A stretch of 64,000 bases of DNA, taken from an uncultured Draconibacterium sp. GTDB lineage: Bacteria > Bacteroidota > Bacteroidia > Bacteroidales > Prolixibacteraceae. The notes beneath the pieces are model-generated. The model did no database searches, had not been told where the DNA came from, and saw nothing but the letters and a program-made list of their open reading frames with translations. The position numbers were made by a program, and so were the translations under genes. Below, in pieces: positions 35,416-42,869 of the stretch (positions within the stretch are counted from its first letter, which is position 1; each line of letters opens with the position of its first letter). The stretch covers positions 288,001 through 352,000 of the forward strand of contig NZ_OY775906.1 in NCBI RefSeq assembly GCF_963675065.1, read 5' to 3'.

Positions 35416-35675
35416 AAATAAACACATCACAACTAACGAAACAACGAATTTCACTATTATTTTTCCTTGTAGGCATAGTCCAAGTATCAAACGCTCAACA
35501 AATGAACGAATCGATTTTTGACAAGACAGCTGTCTAATTAGATGAAATTGTTGACAGTTTGCAAATCGTTGGTTTGAATTACGCCATCCTCATTAACAAT
35601 AAAGTTACTCACGCAAAATCCTTTGGTTTGGCAAGTGCTCAACTGAAAGTACCTATGATATTGGATAAGATAAAT
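35412..35675 (+). pseudogene. Truncated serine hydrolase (beta-lactamase fold) relic
   Basis: Frame from TTG 35412 reads LLFFLVGIVQVSNAQQMNES, an in-frame TAA at 35535-35537, then LDEIVDSLQIVGLNYAILIN and SFGLASAQLKVPMILDK. This is the first ~85 codons of a homologue of the gene at 29359 (LNEMIDSLNIVGLNYAVLID, QLQVPMILD). Homology stops just before the catalytic SxxK; the rest is gone. Confidence 0.8.
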
Positions 35676-35713
35676 TATACAATAACATTTCCATACTTTC
35701 TCACCCCTGTTAG

Positions 35714-35738
35714 AACCTCCTTTTAGGAGGTTTTTTTA
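35714..35738 (+). terminator. Rho-independent terminator
   Basis: AACCTCC (35714-35720), loop TTTTA, GGAGGTT (35726-35732) followed by TTTTTATT. The same stem occurs at 41166, also directly before a GAAC promoter module. Confidence 0.8.
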
Positions 35739-35754
35739 TTGCCATTTGGTTCGC

Positions 35755-35820
35755 AATTATAATTTGGAACTTCTGAAATTTTTTCCCGAACGAATTTTAC
35801 AAGCGACTACCAGACTTTTG
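35755..35820 (+). promoter_or_regulatory. Promoter module, GAAC type (copy B)
   Basis: AATTATAATTTGGAAC (GAAC at 35767) and CCCGAACGA (GAAC at 35788), 21 bp apart; -7-like box GACTTTTG (35813-35820). The total length of 65 bases equals modules D and C. It drives the ABC exporter/M1 peptidase operon starting at 35865. Confidence 0.65.
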
Positions 35821-35864
35821 TGGTTATAAAAAGATATGGACATGCCAGAAAATTATACTGCTTT

Positions 35865-36743
35865 ATGAATACTTTAGAAATTAAAAATCTCAGTCTTACA
35901 TATAAAAATAATCACCAGGCAATTAAAGATATTTCCTTAAAAGTTGGTAACGGAATGTTTGGTATCTTAGGTCCAAACGGTGCCGGAAAGTCATCTTTAA
36001 TGAAAACAATTGTTGGCCTGCAGAAACCATCATCCGGTAGTATATTATTCAATGATATTGATATAATTAATAATCCTGGTTACATAAAAAAAAGCCTGGG
36101 ATTTCTTCCACAGGATTTTGGCGTGTATCCAAAAATTAGTGCCTACAACCTTTTAAATCATATTGCCCTGTTAAAAGGAGTCAAAGACCGTGTTGAACGC
36201 AAAAGTCAAATTCAATATCTGTTGAATAAAGTTAATTTATGGGATTTTAGAAACAAAGAAGTTCATACATTCTCGGGTGGAATGAAGCAGCGTTTTGGCG
36301 TGGCTCAGGCATTACTTGGAAATCCAAAAATTATTATTGTGGACGAACCAACGGCAGGGCTTGATCCGGCAGAACGAAATCGTTTCAATGCTTTGCTAAA
36401 CGATATCAGCACAGAAGTAATCGTAATTCTTTCAACACATTTGGTTGAAGACGTACGAAATTTGTGCTCGGAAATGACAATAATTAATAAAGGTGAAATC
36501 CTGACCACGGGTAACCCCAAATCGTTAATCGCTGAACTGGAAAATAGAGTTTGGTCGAAGGCAATCAGTGCGGATGAACTGGATTTTTACCAAACAAATT
36601 TCCAGGTTATCAGCCAGCAATTAGTTGAAAGGGAATTGCAAATTGCTGTATTCTCTGAAGAACAACCCAATGATTTTATTCCCACAAAACCTTTGTTGGA
36701 GCACGTTTATTTTTATGCACTAACTAAAAAGAAATCGTTATGA
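35865..36743 (+). CDS. ABC transporter ATP-binding protein
   Basis: 292 residues from ATG 35865 (MNTLEIKNLSLTY); an upstream in-frame GTG at 35820 lies on the -7 box and is rejected. Walker A GPNGAGKSS (36-44), signature HTFSGGMKQRFGVAQ, Walker B IIIVDEPTAGLD, H-loop STHLVED. C-terminal ~75 residues are variable. Powers export or membrane-protein action with the permease encoded 4 bases into its stop codon overlap (36740). CcmA/ABC-2 subfamily. Confidence 0.93.
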   Translation: MNTLEIKNLSLTYKNNHQAIKDISLKVGNGMFGILGPNGAGKSSLMKTIVGLQKPSSGSILFNDIDIINNPGYIKKSLGFLPQDFGVYPKISAYNLLNHIALLKGVKDRVERKSQIQYLLNKVNLWDFRNKEVHTFSGGMKQRFGVAQALLGNPKIIIVDEPTAGLDPAERNRFNALLNDISTEVIVILSTHLVEDVRNLCSEMTIINKGEILTTGNPKSLIAELENRVWSKAISADELDFYQTNFQVISQQLVERELQIAVFSEEQPNDFIPTKPLLEHVYFYALTKKKSL

Positions 36744-39700
36744 ATTCTATAGTGAGATTAGAAATAGTGAATACCTCAAGGAGTTGGCTTACCTACTTCT
36801 TTGTCGTTATTTTAGTATTGTCAGGAGTTTTTAGTGGCAACAAGTTTACGCTTACTGCCGGAGAAGGAATTTACCTTAATTCACCTTACTCCATTGGCTT
36901 TATGTTGGGCATGCTGAGTTTATCCATTATATTTTTTGCGATTTTATATTCGACTCAGTTCCTTTTTAAGGAATGGGACGCAAAGTTCGATCTCGTATTT
37001 TTTTCACTTCCATTCTCCAAAATGACTTATTTGAGTGGAAAATTCTGGTTTTTCTATCTGAAAACATTTTTCAGCTTTTTGCTTCTGGTTTTAGGTTTTG
37101 TGATCGGTCAAACTCTAAGGAGTGGTAATGAAATAAAGTCAGGCTTTAATCTTTGGCATTATTTGTATCCTCTCATGATTTTTGGGTTGATAAATAGCTT
37201 TTTTGTATGTAGCTTTTTGTTTTTTACGGCCTATACAACCCGCAAAAAGTTATTGGTAGTTGTGGGAGGCTTGTTGCTTTATGTGCTTTACATGGTGCTT
37301 TTGGTATTTTCCAATTCGCCTTTTATGTCTGGCAGCACACCCCAATCCATTGAAGCACAACAGATCTCTGCGCTATTAGACCCGTTTGGCCTATCGGCCT
37401 ATTTTTTTGAAGCCGGAGTTTTCTCCGTTCAGCAGAAGAATAGCTTAATCGTTCCTTTGTCGGGATGGCTATTAATTAACCGAACTGCTTTTTTTCTGGT
37501 ATCGATACTGTTTTTGACAATCGCTTTCAGGTTGTTTTCATTTTCAATACGAACAGGTAAAAGAGCAAATAAAAGAAATGAGTTGGAGACTCCCCAAATA
37601 CCAGGAGATTTAGACAACTTCCAAACTCAGAAACCCGACTTTGGAATTGTGGCTGGTTTGAAATCCGTACTGTCGTTCTTAAAAACCGATTTAACTTATT
37701 TGTTTAAAAGTATTACCATTGTGGCTGTTTCCATCTTACTTGTATTTTATCTGGGAATGGAAATGTTTGCCGAAATAGATAAAGGTATTCGATTACCGGA
37801 AAAATATGTTAGTTCCGGATTAATGGCTACCTCTGTTTCCTCAAACTTCCATTTATTAGGATTACTGATACTGGCTTATTTTGTCAACGATTTGTATTGG
37901 AGAAGTCATGGCTCCAATTTTCTATTGATTGAAAAAAGCACGTATTTCTCCAACAGCAAATTAGCAGGACACATTCTTTCAGTTAGTATTCTATTGATAT
38001 TCCTGACTGGGATATTAATTCTTGAAGGATTGATATTTCAATTCAGCTACTCATACACAAGGATTGATTGTTATGCCTATTGGGGAGTGGTCGTTTTCAA
38101 TACTTTCCCATTGATTCTTTTTTCAGCTTTTTTATTGCTGATAAATGATAATATCAGCAATCGGTATATTAGCCTTGGAGTTTCAGTTGTAAGTGTTTTT
38201 GTATTGGCAAGTCCTTTTTCAAAAACAATTATTAAATATCCTTTATTTCACATATTTTCGGGTTATAATGGTGTTTTCAGCGACTTTAATGGCTATGGAA
38301 TCTATCTTTCTGCTTTCTCTCAACGCCTGCTGTTCGGATTAGGTTTTATCGGATTTTTGTGGTTTCTAAATGATTTTGCCAAAACAAAAAAATGGAACAT
38401 ACGTAAATCAATTTTCGTATCTGCATTAATTATTCTGAGCGTATTAAATGGAGTGCTTTTTATGAAAGGATATGTTCCCCAAGATAAAGAAAGCACAATA
38501 TTAGAAGCAGTTCATTATGAAAAATCTTTCCGAGCATACGAAAACAAACCACAACCGACAATTACAGATGTTGTAGCGAAAGTTCATCTTTTCCCGTCCC
38601 AAAATGCCTATCAAATTGAGGGAGAATATGTTTTAAAAAATCAAACAAAATTTCCCATCCATAAGGTATTGATAAATTTTAGTCCGGATTTAACAATTGA
38701 ATCTGCTGTATTTAACAACTCGAATGAAAGCATTGCGATAAATAAATTTGTAACCGAAATAAATTTAAACAAGCCTTTGCAGCCAAACGAAAAAGCGAAA
38801 TTGAACTTTACCTTATCGTATAAATGGTTTGCAGTTAACGGGCATCAATCTCATAATGCTATAGTTGGAAACGGATCTTTTTTAAGAATTAGCAGGTATT
38901 TTCCCGCTATAGGTTATCAGGAAGACAGGGAGATTAAAGATGATCAGCATCGGGTTATTTATGATTTAGGAGTAGCTTCTGAATTGAAACGACTGGAAGC
39001 CCCGGAAGTAGTTAGTAGGGATTTTATCAATTTAAGTTTGACTCTTTCTACAGAAAAAGGTCAAACCGCAGTAGGAACAGGCGATTTAAAGAGGCAATGG
39101 TCAGCAAATAGCAGAAATTATTTTGAGTACAGTGCAAAAAATATTCCTTTCCGTTTCGCGGTCTCGTCTGCAGCTTATCGTAAGAAAACGATCGGTCATA
39201 GAGGCGTTAAAATCAATATCTATTACGATGAAAATCATGCAGAAAATGTTGATCAACTTATCAAAAACGCAATAATTACATTGGATTATTGCAGTGAGAA
39301 TTTTGGTAAATATCCTTTTACAAGTATCAATTTTGTTGAGGTATCTTCTTTTACCAAAGGCTTTGCAGCCACGGCATATCCCTCTACAGTATTTATGACC
39401 GAGAATAAACTCTTCCATGCGAATATTTATGCGGATAAAAAACAGGATGTGATTAATGAACTGGCAGGACATGAATTATCGCACTTATGGTGGGGAAATA
39501 ACCAAATAAAGCCGGATGACAGAGAAGGAGCTGCAATGCTTACTGAAACATTGGCCATGTATACAGAAATGATGTTGTACAAAAAGATGTATGGCAAGGA
39601 TAAAATGATGGATCAGTTAAAAATCCATAAGCAAATTTATGAAACCCAAAAAGGATTAGATGGTGACCAGCCTCTTTACAAAGTCACCCACGAGAATATA

Positions 39701-39910
39701 CATATATCATATTCAAAAGGAGCTATCATTATGGTTGAATTAAGTGAGTTAATTGGAGAGGATAAAGTAAACCTTGCCCTCCGGAATTTTTTGAAGAATA
39801 ATTCATATCCCCGGAAACCAACATCTTTGGATTTACTAAACGAATTCTATGCGGTTTTACCAAACGAAAAAATGAAAACAAAGGTTGATAGCCTGTTCAA
39901 AACAGAGTAA
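36740..39910 (+). CDS. ABC-2 type permease fused to M1-family aminopeptidase
   Basis: 1056 residues. About 12 hydrophobic segments between residues 10 and ~575, in two halves (permease), then an extracytoplasmic M1 peptidase region to the end. The zinc site is HELSHLWWGN (His911, Glu912, His915), with the third ligand a Glu about 20 residues on in MLTETLAMYTEM. Start overlaps the ATPase stop by 4 bases, so the two form one exporter. This permease/peptidase fusion is known in Bacteroidota; its substrate is not established. A peptide exporter that trims its cargo is one possibility. The GAAC promoter module lies upstream of the pair. Confidence 0.9.
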   Translation: MNSIVRLEIVNTSRSWLTYFFVVILVLSGVFSGNKFTLTAGEGIYLNSPYSIGFMLGMLSLSIIFFAILYSTQFLFKEWDAKFDLVFFSLPFSKMTYLSGKFWFFYLKTFFSFLLLVLGFVIGQTLRSGNEIKSGFNLWHYLYPLMIFGLINSFFVCSFLFFTAYTTRKKLLVVVGGLLLYVLYMVLLVFSNSPFMSGSTPQSIEAQQISALLDPFGLSAYFFEAGVFSVQQKNSLIVPLSGWLLINRTAFFLVSILFLTIAFRLFSFSIRTGKRANKRNELETPQIPGDLDNFQTQKPDFGIVAGLKSVLSFLKTDLTYLFKSITIVAVSILLVFYLGMEMFAEIDKGIRLPEKYVSSGLMATSVSSNFHLLGLLILAYFVNDLYWRSHGSNFLLIEKSTYFSNSKLAGHILSVSILLIFLTGILILEGLIFQFSYSYTRIDCYAYWGVVVFNTFPLILFSAFLLLINDNISNRYISLGVSVVSVFVLASPFSKTIIKYPLFHIFSGYNGVFSDFNGYGIYLSAFSQRLLFGLGFIGFLWFLNDFAKTKKWNIRKSIFVSALIILSVLNGVLFMKGYVPQDKESTILEAVHYEKSFRAYENKPQPTITDVVAKVHLFPSQNAYQIEGEYVLKNQTKFPIHKVLINFSPDLTIESAVFNNSNESIAINKFVTEINLNKPLQPNEKAKLNFTLSYKWFAVNGHQSHNAIVGNGSFLRISRYFPAIGYQEDREIKDDQHRVIYDLGVASELKRLEAPEVVSRDFINLSLTLSTEKGQTAVGTGDLKRQWSANSRNYFEYSAKNIPFRFAVSSAAYRKKTIGHRGVKINIYYDENHAENVDQLIKNAIITLDYCSENFGKYPFTSINFVEVSSFTKGFAATAYPSTVFMTENKLFHANIYADKKQDVINELAGHELSHLWWGNNQIKPDDREGAAMLTETLAMYTEMMLYKKMYGKDKMMDQLKIHKQIYETQKGLDGDQPLYKVTHENIHISYSKGAIIMVELSELIGEDKVNLALRNFLKNNSYPRKPTSLDLLNEFYAVLPNEKMKTKVDSLFKTE

Positions 39911-39971
39911 ATTACTATGCCTGTTTAAAAAATATAATAAACAGAACTATAATTATCACAATATAAAAGGA

Positions 39972-41144
39972 ATGATGAAATTATTTGCGATTACAGGAAT
40001 TTTAGTCATTGCATCGACATGCTTTACTAATGGAAGAAATATACAACAGAAACTTCGTGTTGAAACACAGGATGACAATAACCAGATCTTAATTACAGCA
40101 GGAAAGCCAGAATCAAAAACTGGTTTGCTTGATGATAAATGGGAAGATATCGACCTGGTAATAAATACAGGTGAAACACAGCTTGGCGGAACCTTAACGA
40201 TTCCGAACAAACTTAAAACATCGTCTTTGGTTATAATGAGTTCGGGGAGTGGGGATCAGGACAGAGATGAAACACTGGATGGTTTTAGAGTTTTTAAAAT
40301 TATAGCTGATCATCTGGCCTCAAAGGGAATTGCCTCTTTTCGTTATGATGACAGAGGTGTTGGCACAAGCACCGGAAATTTTGTTAATAGCACCCTGGAA
40401 GATCATGTGGCCGATCTGGAAAGTATAATGGATTATTTTAAGTCAGCAGAAGAACATCAATTCAATGAATTCATCATGTTTGGTCATAGCCAGGGAGGGA
40501 TTCTTGCCGCCAAAGTTGCAGTTGGAAATGAGGCCGTGAAAAAAGTAATCTTAATGGGCGCAACTGGAGTTCCGCTTATTGATATTGTTCTTTATCAGGT
40601 AAGGCAGGAATACAATCAGAAGAATATCCCGAAGTCGATTATTGAAGCCAATGTGTCAGCGCATAACAAATTGATGAGGGCCATTGAGGACGATAGAAAT
40701 ATAAAAGAAGCACTATCCGAATTCAGGGAAAGTACAAAAGCAATTTTGTATGAGCTATCATCGAGAGAACAAATTGTCGACTCCATAAAGATAGAACAGG
40801 AGGCGACTGCCCAAACGAATGAATTCGAAATAATATATGCTTTGCCATCACTTACATCCTTTCTTTACTATGACCCTTCAAAAGATTTTGAAAAATTGGA
40901 AGTACCGGTATTGAGCTTGTTTGGTGGTTTGGATAAACAGGTCACCATCGATCAAAACAAAGATCGCATGGAAAATGCACTGCTCAAATCAGGAACAGAC
41001 TATCAGTTATTGACTTTTGACAAGGCCAATCATCTGTTCCAAGAGGCAGAAACCGGTAACAGAGACGAATATGCAACGCGTGAAAAGAAATTTGTAGATG
41101 ATTTTCTAGTGGAGATATCACAATGGATACTGAGAACCGAATAA
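39972..41144 (+). CDS. Secreted alpha/beta hydrolase
   Basis: 390 residues from ATG 39972 (MMKLFAITGILVIASTCF, a signal peptide); the earlier in-frame start lies inside the previous gene's coding region. Oxyanion loop MSSGSGDQDRDE, RYDDRGVGTSTG, nucleophile FGHSQGGILAA, acid in FGGLDKQVT, His in FDKANHLFQEA. Related to the hydrolase at 27903 but without its N-terminal beta domain. Starts 61 bases after the permease and may share its transcript. Terminator at 41166. Confidence 0.87.
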   Translation: MMKLFAITGILVIASTCFTNGRNIQQKLRVETQDDNNQILITAGKPESKTGLLDDKWEDIDLVINTGETQLGGTLTIPNKLKTSSLVIMSSGSGDQDRDETLDGFRVFKIIADHLASKGIASFRYDDRGVGTSTGNFVNSTLEDHVADLESIMDYFKSAEEHQFNEFIMFGHSQGGILAAKVAVGNEAVKKVILMGATGVPLIDIVLYQVRQEYNQKNIPKSIIEANVSAHNKLMRAIEDDRNIKEALSEFRESTKAILYELSSREQIVDSIKIEQEATAQTNEFEIIYALPSLTSFLYYDPSKDFEKLEVPVLSLFGGLDKQVTIDQNKDRMENALLKSGTDYQLLTFDKANHLFQEAETGNRDEYATREKKFVDDFLVEISQWILRTE

Positions 41145-41165
41145 GTTTGCAGGATTTATATTTCT

Positions 41166-41193
41166 AAACCTCCCATCGTGGAGGTTTTTTTAT
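41166..41193 (+). terminator. Rho-independent terminator
   Basis: AAACCTCC (41166-41173), loop CATCGT, GGAGGTTT (41180-41187) followed by TTTTATT. Confidence 0.85.
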
Positions 41194-41208
41194 TACTAAT
41201 TAGCCCAC

Positions 41209-41274
41209 AATTATAATTCCGAACTTCTGTAAAGTTTTCCCGAACGACTCGTGCAGCTGCCTGCTCTACCTTTG
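41209..41274 (+). promoter_or_regulatory. Promoter module, GAAC type (copy C)
   Basis: AATTATAATTCCGAAC (GAAC at 41221) and CCCGAACGA (GAAC at 41242), 21 bp apart; -7 box TACCTTTG (41267-41274). Same 65-base span as copies B and D. Together with the terminator at 41166 it matches the terminator-promoter pair at 35714-35820. The oxidoreductase gene starts 57 bases later. Confidence 0.7.
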
Positions 41275-41331
41275 TTTCGTGATTTCGTTGAAGATAAAAT
41301 ATTAGAATTTCAAATACTAAAAATAGATGTC

Positions 41332-42330
41332 ATGAAAAAAACAATGAAAGCAATTGTTGCAACAGCTTACGGTGGCCCTGACGTTTTAAAATTGCAAAAC
41401 GTGCCAAAACCACAAATAAAAGAAAATGAAGTTTTAGTAAAAGTTGTGGCTACTACTTCCACAGCTGCCGATGGAATGATGCGCACCGGAAAACCCTATT
41501 TCGGACGTATAATGACTGGGTTGTTTAAACCCAAACATGCCATTCCCGGAACCGGATTTGCCGGCTATATTGTAGAGACCGGCCTGGAGGTTGAAAAATT
41601 CAATCTCGGCACCCGTGTATTTGGCGAAACTACGCTGGGAATGAGTGCCAATGCCGAATTTGTTGCGGTACCGGAAAACGGAGTTATTCTGCCAATGCCC
41701 GATACAATGAGCTATACCGAAGCCGCAACTTATGGCGATGGACATGTAACTTCATTAAATTTTCTGAAGGGGATAGCAGAGATAAAACCCGGACAAAAAG
41801 TTTTGATCAATGGAGCTTCCGGAAGTCTTGGTACCGCAGCCGTTCAGCTTGCCCGTAATTTTGGTGCCGAAGTCACCGGAGTTTGCAGCTCGCGAAATGT
41901 GGGATTGGTGAAATCGCTGGGGGCCGATCATGTAATTGATTATACCCGCGAAGATTTTACAAGCGGGAACATTAAATACGACGTTATTTTTGACACCGTT
42001 GGAAAAAGTTCTTACTCAAAAAGTAAAAAAATTCTTACTGAATCAGGAAAATATGTGTCGCCGGTACTAAAATTCAATTTGCTAATGCAAATGTTTTGGA
42101 CTTCTGTATTTAGTAAAAAGAAAGCAATATTTGGAGCAACAGGATTACTTTCTGAAAGTGAACTTCGCAATTTAATTTCTCAACTGTCGGAATTTTTCTC
42201 CGAGGGGTATTTAAAAACGGTTATCGATCGCCAGTACCCGCTTGAGAAAGTTAGTGAAGCACACCGCTATGTAGCTTCAGAACACAAAAAAGGGAATGTC
42301 GTAATTATTGTTGATCCGAAAAATACATAG
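41332..42330 (+). CDS. Zinc-independent NAD(P)H:quinone oxidoreductase-like MDR dehydrogenase
   Basis: 332 residues from ATG 41332 (MKKTMKAIVATAYGGPDVLK). GroES-like N-terminal half (KENEVLVKVVATTSTAADGM, PGTGFAGYIVETG) and Rossmann half with GASGSLGTAAVQLARNFGAE, then GADHVIDYTRED and DVIFDTVGKSS. The cysteines and histidine that bind the catalytic zinc of alcohol dehydrogenases are absent, as in quinone oxidoreductases. Monocistronic, under promoter module C. It reduces quinones or enones with NADPH in the cytosol. Confidence 0.88.
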   Translation: MKKTMKAIVATAYGGPDVLKLQNVPKPQIKENEVLVKVVATTSTAADGMMRTGKPYFGRIMTGLFKPKHAIPGTGFAGYIVETGLEVEKFNLGTRVFGETTLGMSANAEFVAVPENGVILPMPDTMSYTEAATYGDGHVTSLNFLKGIAEIKPGQKVLINGASGSLGTAAVQLARNFGAEVTGVCSSRNVGLVKSLGADHVIDYTREDFTSGNIKYDVIFDTVGKSSYSKSKKILTESGKYVSPVLKFNLLMQMFWTSVFSKKKAIFGATGLLSESELRNLISQLSEFFSEGYLKTVIDRQYPLEKVSEAHRYVASEHKKGNVVIIVDPKNT

Positions 42331-42390
42331 CGCAAACGTGCTGCAAAATTTATTTTCAAACCGATTCAATTAGCTATTGAAGATAGGATG

Positions 42391-42463
42391 GTCTGACTTT
42401 CGAAATTCGAACGTCCGACTTCCCCAAATACGTCGAACGCCATATCTCTACAACGTAATTTTG
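42391..42463 (+). promoter_or_regulatory. Promoter module, GTYYGAC type (copy E)
   Basis: GTCTGACTTTC (from 42391) and GTCCGACTTCC (from 42413), 22 bp apart, with TAATTTTG (42456-42463) 43 bases after the second repeat start. The layout equals module F at 16006, including the central AAATTC-AACGT block. Confidence 0.65.
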
Positions 42464-42486
42464 GTTCTAAATTATTTAAAATCAAA

Positions 42487-42864
42487 ATGATGAGGATTTT
42501 TCTAAAAATAGAAGAGATAAGCATGCTATTCCTTTCATTCTATGTGAGTTTACTCCTGGGATACGAATGGTGGGTATTTATACTCTTTTTATTTACTCCG
42601 GATATCAGCATGTTTGGCTACTTGCTGGGAAAAAAAATTGGTGCCGCCATATACAACATCTTTCATTACAAATTTTTAGCGGTGTTTATAGGGATTATCG
42701 GATATAACAATTCAATAAAAGAACTGGCATTTGCAGGAGCTATTTTGTTCGGACACAGCTCATTCGACAGGTTATTTGGTTACGGTTTAAAATATTCGCA
42801 AGGATTCAATTTTACGCACCTCGGAGCCATCGGAAACAAAAACAATGAAAACAGAAACAATTAA
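42487..42864 (+). CDS. DUF4260-type small membrane protein
   Basis: 125 residues. Three to four hydrophobic segments (EEISMLFLSFYVSLLLGYEW, VFILFLFTPDISMFGYLLG, FLAVFIGIIGY, ELAFAGAILFGHSSFDRLFG). The PDISMFGYL, GAAIYN-FHY and GHSSFDRLFGYGLKY motifs are those of DUF4260. No biochemical role is known. It is first in a transcript with the TonB receptor that starts 5 bases later, under promoter module E. Confidence 0.82.
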   Translation: MMRIFLKIEEISMLFLSFYVSLLLGYEWWVFILFLFTPDISMFGYLLGKKIGAAIYNIFHYKFLAVFIGIIGYNNSIKELAFAGAILFGHSSFDRLFGYGLKYSQGFNFTHLGAIGNKNNENRNN

Positions 42865-42869
42865 AAAAA

